Source of the DNA: an uncultured Bacteroidota bacterium
GTDB lineage: Bacteria; Bacteroidota; Bacteroidia; Flavobacteriales; Flavobacteriaceae
NCBI GenBank assembly: GCA_902515395.1
Contig: CABXUL010000003.1
Coordinates: 43,034-107,033, forward strand
Length of the DNA: 64,000 nt
Reading direction: 5' to 3'
Shown here in pieces: positions 19,198 to 27,544 of the stretch. Made by a program: the position numbers and the translations under genes. The first letter of the stretch is position 1; the number at the start of each line of letters is the position of its first letter. The notes under the pieces were generated by a model. That model saw only the letters and a program-made list of their open reading frames with translations, made no database searches and was not told the origin of the DNA.

Positions 19198-19226
19198 TTT
19201 GCTGAATTAACTTTTTCATATCTTTA
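19198..19226 (+). promoter_or_regulatory. Putative promoter of rpoN
   Basis: TTTG at 19198-19201, a 17-base spacer, then TATCTTTA at 19219-19226 (TAnnTTTG with the last base changed), 17 bases before the rpoN ATG. This is the best spaced -33/-7 pair I noticed in the window. Confidence 0.45.
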
Positions 19227-19243
19227 TACAAGTATATTTTTTT

Positions 19244-20695
19244 ATGTTAAAACAACAGCTCCAATTAAAACTTTCTCAGAAACTCTCTCCACAGCAGATT
19301 CAATTGATGAAGCTTATTCAGTTATCTACCTTAGACCTTGAACAGCGGATTCAGTCTGAAATTGGAGAAAACCCAGCATTAGAAAAAGGAAAGGAAATTG
19401 AAGTTGATAGTGTCCCATCGGATGAATATGGTGACAGTCAACAAGATCAAAATATAAATACTGAAGATATCAATATCGATTCTTACCTCAGTGATGACGA
19501 AATACCTAGTTACAGACTTTCATCTAATAATCAGTCCAATGATGAGGATGAAAAAATGATTCCTTTTTCTGGAAGAGTCAGCTTTCACGAATATTTAGGA
19601 TCTCAGTTACAAAGTTTAATTTTAGATGATTTTGAGCGACCTATTGCTGAGTTTTTGATTGGTAGCATTGACAATAGTGGTTATCTTAGAAGGACAGAAG
19701 AAGATCTGATAGATGATTTGGCCTTTACCCAAAATATAGTTGTTAATGAATCTCAATTAAAGTCTGTATTGAGTAAAATTCAGTCCTTAGATCCTCCTGG
19801 TGTTGGAGCAAGATCACTTCAAGAGTGCCTTTCCATCCAGCTGTCAAGAAAAGAACGGGACAGACCTTTGATTAGTTTATCAAAGAATATAATCGATAAT
19901 GCATTTAATGAGTTTTCAAGAAAACACTATAAAAAACTTCAAGATAGATTTAATATTAATGACGAAGAGCTTAGATCTGTATTTGATGAAATTGCTAAAT
20001 TAAATCCAAAACCAGGGGGGGCTCTTTCAGAAGGTAGTCAAAATAACCATATTGTCCCAGACTTTTTACTTAGCATTGATAATGGAAAGCTTAAGGTTAC
20101 ACTAAACAAAAGAAATATTCCTGATTTAAGAATTTCAAATAGTTACAGGGAAATGTTGTCTGGCTATGCTGTCGCACCTGAAAAGAATAAGTCAATGCAA
20201 GAGGCAGTATTATTTATCAAACAAAAATTAGATGCTGCAAAATGGTTTATAGATGCTATTGAACAACGTTATCAAACTTTATATTTAACCATTAGCGCAA
20301 TCGTAGAGTATCAAAGTAACTATTTTCTCACGGGAGATGAGCAAAATTTAAAACCAATGATTTTAAAAGATATTGCAGACAAAATCGAAATGGATATTTC
20401 GACAGTTTCGCGGGTAGCAAATAGTAAATATATCGACACTCCATATGGAGTCAAGTTATTGAAAAGTTTTTTTTCAGAAGGAATGAAAAAGGATGACGGA
20501 GAAGATGTATCAACCATTGAAATTAAAAAAATTCTAAAGGATTTAGTTGCCCATGAAAATAAAAAAAAGCCAGTCACGGATCAAGTAATTTCAATCCTAC
20601 TGAAAGAAAAAGGGTATAATGTTGCTCGAAGAACAGTAGCAAAGTACAGAGAACAAATGGATATTCCAGTAGCAAGACTTCGTAAATCCATCTAA
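19244..20695 (+). CDS. rpoN: RNA polymerase sigma-54 factor
   Basis: Alternative sigma factor needing activator ATPases. Region I is the glutamine-rich LKQQLQLKLSQKLSPQQIQL stretch; then an acidic region II (about 45-105), the core-binding domain with SLQECLSIQL, the helix-turn-helix region and the RpoN box ARRTVAKYRE (461-470) near the C-terminus. 483 residues. The stop codon is immediately followed by the convergent porT stop with no base between. No sigma-54 activator gene is in the window. Confidence 0.96.
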   Translation: MLKQQLQLKLSQKLSPQQIQLMKLIQLSTLDLEQRIQSEIGENPALEKGKEIEVDSVPSDEYGDSQQDQNINTEDINIDSYLSDDEIPSYRLSSNNQSNDEDEKMIPFSGRVSFHEYLGSQLQSLILDDFERPIAEFLIGSIDNSGYLRRTEEDLIDDLAFTQNIVVNESQLKSVLSKIQSLDPPGVGARSLQECLSIQLSRKERDRPLISLSKNIIDNAFNEFSRKHYKKLQDRFNINDEELRSVFDEIAKLNPKPGGALSEGSQNNHIVPDFLLSIDNGKLKVTLNKRNIPDLRISNSYREMLSGYAVAPEKNKSMQEAVLFIKQKLDAAKWFIDAIEQRYQTLYLTISAIVEYQSNYFLTGDEQNLKPMILKDIADKIEMDISTVSRVANSKYIDTPYGVKLLKSFFSEGMKKDDGEDVSTIEIKKILKDLVAHENKKKPVTDQVISILLKEKGYNVARRTVAKYREQMDIPVARLRKSI

Positions 20696-21361
20696 CTATA
20701 AAATATAAAAAATTAACCCAATTTTTATTGTACTAATATCTGGACTCAATCCGTCAATAAGAATAATATCTCTATTGTAGATACTATTTAAATCATATTC
20801 AAATAATAAATTCCAGGTGTTATAACCAAGTGAAATATAAATTGCTGTATTTTGTTTTCTAATGAAGTCTACCCTTGAGTTTCCACCTGCAAAATAATTG
20901 AATTGGGAATTTAAATTAATTTTATACTTAAATCCACCATATAATCTCCAAAACTCAGTTTTGTTTATTGTTGATGTTCTCCATCTAAATTCCAGAGGTA
21001 AAATAACACTAGATATCTTTTGACTATTTTGATCATTATCCAAAATAGAGAAACTAAGATTATTTTGCTCATCGTTGTTTAAAGTTAGATTGGAAACGAG
21101 CTTATCAAAGCTATAACCCAAGCCCAATGCCATACCTAAATTTCCTTCTATGTTAAAAGGAATATCTCTTAAAAAACCTATTTGGAAGTTATTAGAAAAG
21201 CCATTTTGTTTAAACCCATTTATTGACTCTTTCTGAAAAATCATTGAGAAACTAACGTAGAATTGATCTTCACGGTATTTCAACAAATACTTTTCGTTCT
21301 GTCCCTGAGCTTTGTCACTGAGCCAGAGAATTAATAAAAAAAGGAGAAACCTTAATTTCAT
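20696..21361 (-). CDS. PorT family outer-membrane beta-barrel protein
   Basis: A 221-residue protein with a signal peptide (RFLLFLLILWLSDKAQGQ) and alternating hydrophobic strands typical of a small outer-membrane barrel, including the NFQIGFLRDIPFNIEGN and GLGYSF segments. Homologues are PorT/outer membrane protein beta-barrel domain proteins; PorT itself serves the type IX secretion system in Porphyromonas. Position next to rpoN and the exbB/exbD operon fits the flavobacterial PorT gene. Whether it acts in T9SS here cannot be read from sequence. Confidence 0.75.
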   Translation of the reverse strand: MKLRFLLFLLILWLSDKAQGQNEKYLLKYREDQFYVSFSMIFQKESINGFKQNGFSNNFQIGFLRDIPFNIEGNLGMALGLGYSFDKLVSNLTLNNDEQNNLSFSILDNDQNSQKISSVILPLEFRWRTSTINKTEFWRLYGGFKYKINLNSQFNYFAGGNSRVDFIRKQNTAIYISLGYNTWNLLFEYDLNSIYNRDIILIDGLSPDISTIKIGLIFYIL

Positions 21362-21401
21362 ATTACTTCATACTCTAAATATAATTTTAAAATAACGATA
21401 T

Positions 21402-21425
21402 AAAAAAGTGCCTAATAAAGGCACT
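21402..21425 (-). terminator. Rho-independent terminator after the exbB-exbD operon
   Basis: On the minus strand AGTGCC, a 7-base loop TTTATTA, GGCACT and then a run of T residues (complement of the A run at 21402-21407). The perfect 6-bp GC-containing stem lies 24 bases beyond the last exbD stop and before the porT start, so it separates the two minus-strand units. Confidence 0.7.
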
Positions 21426-21449
21426 AATTTAAAGTATTATTAAAAAAAA

Positions 21450-21932
21450 TTAATCAATATTTTGAGTATAACCTCCAATACGTGTGGTATAATTAATTTT
21501 CAAAGCATTCACCTTTCTAAGCTCTTGCTTTATATCACTGATCAAGCCCATTTTAGTATCACCATCAACTTTAAGTGCTGTTGTTAAAACGTTCTGTAAC
21601 TCTTGACGTTTGGAAGCCCGCTCTGCTAAAACAAATGCAGCAACCTCTCCCACTGAGGCAAACTTATCATTCAATTGTATTCTAGGTTGTGAACCATATT
21701 TATCTGTATACCGGGAGGAAGGTTCTCCAGCATATATATACATGACACGATCTTTTTTATCCAATTTTTGAACTTGATCTGCAGCAGGTAATTGATTTTT
21801 TACCATCAAAGTACTATCTCTCATAACTGTAGCTACCATAAAAAAGAATAATAGCATAAAAACAATATCGGGAAGAGATGCTGTTGAAATCGCGGGTAAT
21901 TCACCTCCTTTTTTCTTTTTAAACTTTGACAT
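21450..21932 (-). CDS. exbD: ExbD/TolR family biopolymer transport protein (second copy)
   Basis: A 160-residue ExbD-like protein: short basic cytoplasmic tail (MSKFKKKKGG), a single membrane helix containing the conserved proton-path Asp22 (STASLPDIVFMLLFFFMVAT), then a periplasmic domain (ALKVDGDTKMGLISDIKQELR is the typical C-terminal strand-helix). With ExbB it converts the proton gradient into movement of TonB or an equivalent. It overlaps no gene but follows the first exbD by 5 bases. The substrate system (TonB receptors or gliding/T9SS-linked) is not resolved. Confidence 0.9.
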   Translation of the reverse strand: MSKFKKKKGGELPAISTASLPDIVFMLLFFFMVATVMRDSTLMVKNQLPAADQVQKLDKKDRVMYIYAGEPSSRYTDKYGSQPRIQLNDKFASVGEVAAFVLAERASKRQELQNVLTTALKVDGDTKMGLISDIKQELRKVNALKINYTTRIGGYTQNID

Positions 21933-21937
21933 CTTTT

Positions 21938-22564
21938 TCAGGATTTAGTTTTACTTGGTTCAGCCTCAGAAAGCTTCTGTGGAAACATAATTTTAACTTC
22001 ACTTAGCAGGGGCCTCAGACGTGCCTTTTCTTCAGGAGAGGTTCTTGGATCAGAATATTTCTTATTAGCTTCAACGAAAGTCATATATTCATTTGGAAAC
22101 AATCGTAAAAATTCACGGTCTCTTAATTCATTATAAGCAGCAACTAATTCATTTTGAACAGAAATATAAACCTTGTAAGACGTTTCTCTATCATTTTTTA
22201 GGGAAATAATCGCTTTTTCTGGATTATCAGAAGATTTTGGATCTCTTGAACCCTGGCAATAATTGCAAGACTCCTCATCTATTCCACCACCATTATCAAG
22301 AAACTCAACAGCAAGGGGACGTAGATCTGAAATATCTGTTAATTCTTCTTCAACTAGGAGCTGATTGTTTTTGTTAACTACTACAGTAAAAATATTCTTT
22401 TGTTTAATAATTGGTGGATCTTCTAGTTCTTCATTTGGTGGAAGTTTTCTGTTGATACCACTATCAGTTTCAATTGTAGTAGTAACCAAGAAGAAAATCA
22501 ATAGCAAGAATGCGATGTCTGCCATTGATCCCGCATTTACCTCGGGCGCTGATCTTTTGGCCAT
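21938..22564 (-). CDS. exbD: ExbD/TolR family biopolymer transport protein (first copy, with CxxC insert)
   Basis: A 208-residue ExbD with the membrane helix NAGSMADIAFLLLIFFLVTT containing the conserved Asp16. The periplasmic part is longer than in classical ExbD and holds an insert with Cys100-N-Y-Cys103 followed by QGSRDPKSSDNPEKA, then the conserved YKVYISVQNELVAAYNELRDRE region. The paired cysteines could form a disulfide in the periplasm; I recall similar inserts in flavobacterial homologues. It ends in a charged SEAEPSKTKS tail. Five bases separate it from the second exbD. Confidence 0.9.
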   Translation of the reverse strand: MAKRSAPEVNAGSMADIAFLLLIFFLVTTTIETDSGINRKLPPNEELEDPPIIKQKNIFTVVVNKNNQLLVEEELTDISDLRPLAVEFLDNGGGIDEESCNYCQGSRDPKSSDNPEKAIISLKNDRETSYKVYISVQNELVAAYNELRDREFLRLFPNEYMTFVEANKKYSDPRTSPEEKARLRPLLSEVKIMFPQKLSEAEPSKTKS

Positions 22565-22571
22565 AATTAAC

Positions 22572-23021
22572 TTATTTTTTTAATATTTTTATTAATCCAG
22601 AATAAATCATCAAGCCCAAAGCAATGGTAGTTAACAAATAAAAAGTTCTAATTCCAGTTTCAACCCATTTAGAGCCAGTAGCAGAAAGAAATTCACCATC
22701 TTTCATAGGAGTCTCAACTCCCTCAGACAAAAAGAAAGAAATCATTATAACAATTAGGAAGAAACCTATTGAAATACCAGCTTTCTTTAATTTTTTGATA
22801 TCAGAAAACAATCCTCTTAAAGAGAAAATCAGTGTAATAGCCACAGAGAGTAAAAGGACAATTCTTGCCAATTCAACTAATGCTGACACCTTTCCATACT
22901 CACCCATTGAAGCAGCCATTTTGATATCTTCGTCGCCAGCCAAAATAATCCTAATTAGGAACAAAGCTGCTAGTAAACCAATAACGGCACTAATGCTTTT
23001 AATTATATTTTGAATTTTCAT
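22572..23021 (-). CDS. Small four-helix membrane protein of the exbB-exbD operon
   Basis: A 149-residue protein with four hydrophobic segments: SAVIGLLAALFLIRIILAG, VELARIVLLLSVAITLIFSL, AGISIGFFLIVIMISFFL and TFYLLTTIALGLMIYSGLI. I do not recognise a characterised family, but a protein of this size and topology is regularly found between exbB and exbD genes in flavobacteria. It lies 12 bases after exbB and 7 before exbD, so it is part of the same transcript and may be an accessory of the motor complex (inference from context). Confidence 0.7.
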   Translation of the reverse strand: MKIQNIIKSISAVIGLLAALFLIRIILAGDEDIKMAASMGEYGKVSALVELARIVLLLSVAITLIFSLRGLFSDIKKLKKAGISIGFFLIVIMISFFLSEGVETPMKDGEFLSATGSKWVETGIRTFYLLTTIALGLMIYSGLIKILKK

Positions 23022-23033
23022 GAGATTAATGAT

Positions 23034-23861
23034 TTATTTTTTTTGGGCTACAAGTATGTCTATTAAAGTAATAGACGCATCTTCCATATCATTTACAATA
23101 CTATCGATTTTAGCAATAATATAGTTATAAAAAACCTGAAGAATAATTGCGACAATAAGTCCAAATACTGTTGTCAAAAGTGCCACTTTTATACCACCTG
23201 CAACAAGAGAGGGCTGCATGTCTCCAGCTGCTTCAATTTTATCAAAAGCTTGAATCATACCAATTACTGTACCCATGAATCCAAGCATTGGAGCGAGTGC
23301 AATAAATAAAGAAATCCATGAAACATTTTTTTCCAATTGTCCCATTTGAACTCCTCCGTAGGCTACAACAGCCTTTTCGGCACTTTCTACACCCTCATCA
23401 GCTCGGTCAAGACCTTGATAAAATATTGAAGCCACCGGCCCTTTAGTGTTTCTACAAAGTTCCTTAGCAGCCTCAACTCCTCCTGAAGAAATTGCTTCTT
23501 CTACACCAGTTGTTAGTTTTTGTGTATTAGTAGTTGCTAGATTAAGGTAGATGATACGTTCAATGGCAATGGCAAGTCCAAGAATCAAACAAATCAAAAC
23601 AATTCCCATAAAGCCTGGGCCTCCTTCAATAAATCTCTTCTTTAGCTCTTGAGTAAATGAAGCCTCTACAGGTGGGGCCTCCTCCTCAACTTCTTCGGAA
23701 ACCTGTCCAAAAGTAGCAGTCTCATCAACTTGAAGAGAGTCTGATTCGGCCTCTTCTTGCATCTCTGCTTCTTGAGAGGTTAATAATAAGGTATTTGCAA
23801 ATGATAATGATTGGGTCATTAAAATCCCAAAAAAGGTTAGGGCAAAAAATAATTTTCTCAT
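23034..23861 (-). CDS. exbB: MotA/TolQ/ExbB proton channel family protein
   Basis: The stator-type membrane subunit that pairs with ExbD. It begins with a signal-like helix (LFFALTFFGILMTQSLSFA), then an acidic, low-complexity stretch (about 32-65, EVEEEAPPVEA), then the MotA/TolQ core: FMGIVLICLILGLAIAIERI, NVSWISLFIALAPMLGFMGTVIGM and KVALLTTVFGLIVAIILQVFYN. 275 residues. It is the first gene of the exbB - small membrane protein - exbD - exbD operon. Upstream, a TATCTTTA element is present in the minus-strand sense at 23898-23905. Confidence 0.93.
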   Translation of the reverse strand: MRKLFFALTFFGILMTQSLSFANTLLLTSQEAEMQEEAESDSLQVDETATFGQVSEEVEEEAPPVEASFTQELKKRFIEGGPGFMGIVLICLILGLAIAIERIIYLNLATTNTQKLTTGVEEAISSGGVEAAKELCRNTKGPVASIFYQGLDRADEGVESAEKAVVAYGGVQMGQLEKNVSWISLFIALAPMLGFMGTVIGMIQAFDKIEAAGDMQPSLVAGGIKVALLTTVFGLIVAIILQVFYNYIIAKIDSIVNDMEDASITLIDILVAQKK

Positions 23862-23898
23862 TTTGATTGAAATTTTGTTTCTGTGTTTTTAATTTTTT

Positions 23899-23932
23899 AA
23901 AGATAAAAAAAAATACATACCAAATTATCTTT
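23899..23932. promoter_or_regulatory. Inverted repeat in the divergent exbB / enolase intergenic region
   Basis: AAAGATAA (23899-23906) and TTATCTTT (23925-23932) form an 8-bp inverted repeat around an 18-base spacer, between two divergently transcribed genes. Each arm contains a TATCTTT sequence reading towards the gene on its side, so the repeat may simply be a symmetric pair of -7-like elements. An operator is possible but unproven. Confidence 0.35.
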
Positions 23933-24011
23933 TTTAAACTATCTCAATCTTCTTCATTTTTTGCATAAATTTTTAACTTAAAAAAAAATTAAATTAAATC
24001 AAAAATCCGTC

Positions 24012-25199
24012 ATGAAAAGAAGAAATTTTATTAAAAATAATATAGTTGGAACTATGATTCCACATGAATACATAAAATTATATTCAGGTATTAATGGTGA
24101 AAATTTTCCTGAGCTAAAAAAACATAAAATTACTAGGGCTGAAAGATTGAAGTTTAACTATAATTGGCCAAGACATGTAGGAAAAAATGCCAGGAAAGGA
24201 AATCACGGTCAATACCACTCTGATGATGCTTTCAAACTATATACTGACCAGGGAGCGACTGGTTGGGGACTGGGACGAAAAGATGTAAGAGATGACGAAT
24301 TACTTCAACTTGAAGGAAAGTTCGTTTCAGAATTGATTTCCCCGGAATTTGGTATGAATGAGGAACTAAATATTTATTTGGATTTGGCCCTTCACGATTT
24401 AATGGGTGTAATACTTAATAAACCAGTTTATCAATTAATTGGTCAAAATGCTGTGAAAGATACATCAATCTACAGTGGTATGATCTACTTTGATGAACTA
24501 GAACACCAGGGAAAGGTAGGTGGTATTGATAAAATTCTAGAAAACTGTAATTGGGATATTGAATATGGTTATCAACAGTTAAAAATTAAAATTGGGCGAA
24601 GTGGAAAATGGTATTCACACGCAGATGGGATGAAAATGGATCTTGAAGTCATTAAACAAATTAATAATGCTTTCCCTAATACTAAACTATTGGTAGATTC
24701 TAATGATAAATACACCCTTCAAGACACTATCAATTTTTTAAATGGAATTGGAGATCTTCCACTTCTTTGGGTTGAAGAACCCTTCAGGGAGAATTATGAG
24801 GAAGGTAAAAAACTTAGAAAATGGATGGACGAGAACGGGTTTAAAAATACTCTTTATGCTGACGGTGAAGCAAATAGAAATCATGAGTTATGTTTGAGAA
24901 TGGGTAAAGAAGATATTATGAACGTATATTTAGCAGACATTCGTTCCTTTGGGTTTACAAGTTGGAGACAGTTGATGGGTGAATTAAAGTCATACGGAAT
25001 GCTAGCAAGCCCTCATGCCTTTGGAAGTATGTTAAAAACCCATTATACCACTCATCTTGCAGCAGCATATGGAAATATTGTTACCATTGAAGGTGTTACC
25101 TGTTTTTCTGACGATATTGATTTTGGAAATTACAAAATTATTAATGGCAAAATTAGTGTTTCAGATGAACCGGGTTTTGGAATGAAACTTTTAAAATAA
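24012..25199 (+). CDS. Enolase-superfamily enzyme (MR/MLE type), Tat-like N-terminus
   Basis: A 395-residue member of the mandelate racemase/muconate-lactonizing group, acting on a carboxylate-bearing sugar acid by proton abstraction. Catalytic KxK is LKIKIG (Lys191, Lys193); metal ligands are Asp229 in LLVDSND, Glu255 or Glu256 in WVEEPF and Asp284/Glu286 in YADGEAN; His335 in SPHAFGS is a candidate second base. The protein begins MKRRNFIKNN, a twin-arginine style start, but the following hydrophobic region is weak, so export is uncertain. It is first of a sugar-acid cluster with a PfkB kinase and, further on, a second enolase-superfamily gene and a lyase. Probably a sugar-acid dehydratase or racemase. 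Confidence 0.8.
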   Translation: MKRRNFIKNNIVGTMIPHEYIKLYSGINGENFPELKKHKITRAERLKFNYNWPRHVGKNARKGNHGQYHSDDAFKLYTDQGATGWGLGRKDVRDDELLQLEGKFVSELISPEFGMNEELNIYLDLALHDLMGVILNKPVYQLIGQNAVKDTSIYSGMIYFDELEHQGKVGGIDKILENCNWDIEYGYQQLKIKIGRSGKWYSHADGMKMDLEVIKQINNAFPNTKLLVDSNDKYTLQDTINFLNGIGDLPLLWVEEPFRENYEEGKKLRKWMDENGFKNTLYADGEANRNHELCLRMGKEDIMNVYLADIRSFGFTSWRQLMGELKSYGMLASPHAFGSMLKTHYTTHLAAAYGNIVTIEGVTCFSDDIDFGNYKIINGKISVSDEPGFGMKLLK

Positions 25200-25238
25200 A
25201 ACTTTCATTTTTTTAATATTTACTGGAGTAAAATTTTT

Positions 25239-25398
25239 ATGATAAATCAATCTGACTTACACTACGAAAGCGGCCTAAAAAGACTCTATACTAATGCCTA
25301 ATAAATATTTCAATGATTACAAACTAAGTCCAATACTAAAATACTGGGGGATTAGCATATGTGTTTTGACATCTATGTTGATATTATATTTTAGGTAA
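25239..25398 (+). pseudogene. Gene-poor 246-base gap with two tiny ORFs, possible transporter remnant
   Basis: Between 25200 and 25445 no normal gene fits. A 20-codon ORF (25239-25301, ending GLKRLYTNA) overlaps a 34-codon ORF in another frame (25294-25398) that ends DYKLSPILKYWGISICVLTS then MLILYFR. The second has a single membrane helix directly before the stop and looks like the C-terminal end of a multi-helix transporter such as a sodium:solute symporter; that resemblance is from memory and weak. Placed in a sugar cluster that lacks any transporter, a decayed transporter is plausible. No start or upstream coding part survives. Confidence 0.3.
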
Positions 25399-25445
25399 AA
25401 AAATACTAATATTTGAAAATGATTTTAAATAAATAGTTTAACTAA

Positions 25446-26315
25446 ATGCAAAAAAAATATAATGTAGCTGGGTTTGGAGAAGTACTATGGGATATTTATC
25501 CTGAGACTAAAACTCTTGGAGGAGCTCCTTCAAATTTTGCTATTCATTCTCAGAAATTGGGGGCAAATAGTTTTTTGATTAGCTGTCTTGGAGACGATTC
25601 ATTAGGAAAAGACGCAAAAACATTATTAAATGATTTTGATTTAAATACTTCTGGTATTCAAGTCAATAAATATTTTCCTACTGGAAGGGTTGTGGTTAAT
25701 CTAGACAAAATGGGGAATCCTTCTTATAAAATTGACGAAGAATCTGCATGGGATCATATTATATTCGACGAGAATATGAGAAATATTTGTCAGTTCCTTG
25801 ATGCCGTGTGTTTCGGAACCTTGGCGCAGAGAAGCTCAAATTCAAAAAGAGCATTAAAAAAAATACTTGATTCAACTCCCATGAATTGTCTAAAGGTCTT
25901 TGACGTTAATTTTAGACAAGAATTTTATAATAAAGAAATAATAAAGTTATCTCTTGAGCTAGCAGATATTGTAAAGATGAATCAACTTGAATTTTATCAA
26001 ATTGCCAATTTGGTCTGTATTTCTCACGAATGGAAAAAAGGAGCTCTTTCCTTAATCCACGAATTTGATTTGAAACTAGTGATCATCACATTGGGACAAA
26101 ATGGATCAATAATGGCTACAAAAAACGATTATATTATTCATACCCCCGAAAATAATGTCAATGTAATCAGTACTGTTGGAGCAGGAGACGCCTACACTGC
26201 TTCAGTTGTATTTGGATGGCTTAATAAAAAGCCACTAGATGAAATCGTTATAGAAGCTACTAATTTGGCTAGCCATGTCTGTGGTTTTATGGGAGCAATT
26301 CCTTCCCAAGGATAA
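25446..26315 (+). CDS. PfkB-family sugar kinase, fructokinase-like
   Basis: A 289-residue ribokinase-fold enzyme. It begins YNVAGFGEVLWDIYPETKTL and GGAPSNFAIHSQKLGA, the sugar-binding N-terminus typical of bacterial fructokinases, then DLNTSGIQV and PTGRVVVNL; the ATP/catalytic motif VGAGDAYTASV holds the base Asp248. It is expected to phosphorylate fructose or a related hexose at C6 in the cytoplasm. 2-keto-3-deoxygluconate kinase, which would fit a sugar-acid pathway better, shares the fold; the GEVLWD start argues for fructokinase. It lies downstream of the first enolase-superfamily gene across a decayed gap. Confidence 0.82.
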   Translation: MQKKYNVAGFGEVLWDIYPETKTLGGAPSNFAIHSQKLGANSFLISCLGDDSLGKDAKTLLNDFDLNTSGIQVNKYFPTGRVVVNLDKMGNPSYKIDEESAWDHIIFDENMRNICQFLDAVCFGTLAQRSSNSKRALKKILDSTPMNCLKVFDVNFRQEFYNKEIIKLSLELADIVKMNQLEFYQIANLVCISHEWKKGALSLIHEFDLKLVIITLGQNGSIMATKNDYIIHTPENNVNVISTVGAGDAYTASVVFGWLNKKPLDEIVIEATNLASHVCGFMGAIPSQG

Positions 26316-26353
26316 TTTAAAAAAGATAGACTAACTCTATTACTTTATCTAAA

Positions 26354-26437
26354 ATGAAATTATTTTTATCTACAACTTTATTAATTAATTTTTTTATCTC
26401 AGAATGGTACTCATTCATATACTATAGCTTGATGTAA
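26354..26437 (+). pseudogene. Possible remnant: signal peptide followed by immediate stop
   Basis: A 27-codon ORF begins MKLFLSTTLLINFFIS, which looks like a secretion signal, and stops soon after (EWYSFIYYSLM). It follows the kinase gene by 38 bases and runs into the 3' end of the convergent NagX-like gene. It may be what remains of a secreted protein gene of this cluster, or a chance ORF in AT-rich sequence. Confidence 0.2.
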
Positions 26438-27522
26438 ATTTTTCTTTTAAATAAAAATAAAGTTGGAAGCCAAATAATCATTACATAAATAAATGCATAA
26501 ATAAAAGATAATAGTTTTAAAGATATTCCTAACTCTCCAAAATAATCCATGAACAACTTATTTAGTCCAATACCCCATAATTTATCACTGTAAAATATCA
26601 ATGTTAACATACCTGCTAGAACATAACTAAATATCGAATTTACTCCAAATGAATGAGCAAACTTTAATTTGTTTCCGAGATTTAGATAGTCACATATGTA
26701 AGTACATAAAAACAAAGAAAAAGAGGAAATACCTCCAACTAATAACATAAATGAAGTGCTCCATATATTTTTATTTAAAGGAAATATATATTGAAAAATA
26801 TCCCCAAAAAATAGTAGAACAAAACTAAAAACTCCGAGATACAGCATTTTCTTCTCAATATTATTTTTTTTGATTAATAGATTTCCTGCAATAAGACCAA
26901 GTATACCACTTCCAATAGACGGTATTGTACTTAAAATACCTTCAGGATCCCATGTTCCCCTCCACTTTACACCAGGCAGTAAAATACTATCGATATAATG
27001 TGCCCAATTTTTTTCAGGTACAGACAAATCGGGATAACCTATACCAGGAATTGGAGTAAAACACATTAGTGTGGTATATCCAATTATGATAATAAATAGT
27101 AAGATTATTTGTGACCTAAAATTAGAGTATATGAAAACTAAAGAAGTAAATAAATACACTAATGAAATTCTTTGTAAAACACCAGCCCATCTTATATTTT
27201 CAAAATCGAAATTAGGCCAAAGCCACAAGAAAAGTCCTACTAAATATATCTTTAAAGATCTCCAGAAAATTTTTTTTAATATTGTTTTTTTAGAAATTTT
27301 ATTTTCAACTTTTTCAGATAGAGAAAGTACTATAGAAACACCAACGATAAATAGAAAGGTAGGAAAGATATAATCAGTTGGTGTTATTCCATTCCACTTG
27401 GCATGTAATAGTGGAGAGTACACATGTGACCATGATCCAGGATCATTTACAATAATCATAAAAATAATTGTAAAACCTCTTAGAATATCAATTGAGAGTA
27501 ATCTTTTATTAGTAATTTCCAT
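26422..27522 (-). CDS. DUF5009 / NagX-like multi-spanning acyltransferase-family protein
   Basis: A 366-residue protein with about ten hydrophobic segments, opening with RLLSIDILRGFTIIFMIIVN, then GITPTDYIFPTFLFIVGVSI and the ILKKIFWRSLKIYLVGLFLW stretch. This is the hallmark of the family that includes heparan-alpha-glucosaminide N-acetyltransferase and bacterial NagX. Human HGSNAT acetylates a terminal glucosamine across a membrane; bacterial members are linked to amino-sugar use. Position beside a heparinase-type lyase fits a role with amino-sugar-containing polysaccharide, but the substrate is inference. It is cotranscribed with the second enolase-superfamily gene (22-base gap). Confidence 0.8.
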   Translation of the reverse strand: MEITNKRLLSIDILRGFTIIFMIIVNDPGSWSHVYSPLLHAKWNGITPTDYIFPTFLFIVGVSIVLSLSEKVENKISKKTILKKIFWRSLKIYLVGLFLWLWPNFDFENIRWAGVLQRISLVYLFTSLVFIYSNFRSQIILLFIIIIGYTTLMCFTPIPGIGYPDLSVPEKNWAHYIDSILLPGVKWRGTWDPEGILSTIPSIGSGILGLIAGNLLIKKNNIEKKMLYLGVFSFVLLFFGDIFQYIFPLNKNIWSTSFMLLVGGISSFSLFLCTYICDYLNLGNKLKFAHSFGVNSIFSYVLAGMLTLIFYSDKLWGIGLNKLFMDYFGELGISLKLLSFIYAFIYVMIIWLPTLFLFKRKIYIKL

Positions 27523-27544
27523 CTTGTTGAATTTTAATTGTTAA

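Noticed and set aside
25446..26315. 2-keto-3-deoxygluconate kinase
   Set aside because: The fold is shared, but the GEVLWD...GGAPSNFA N-terminus is the fructokinase pattern. Not excluded fully, so only the fructokinase-like call is given.
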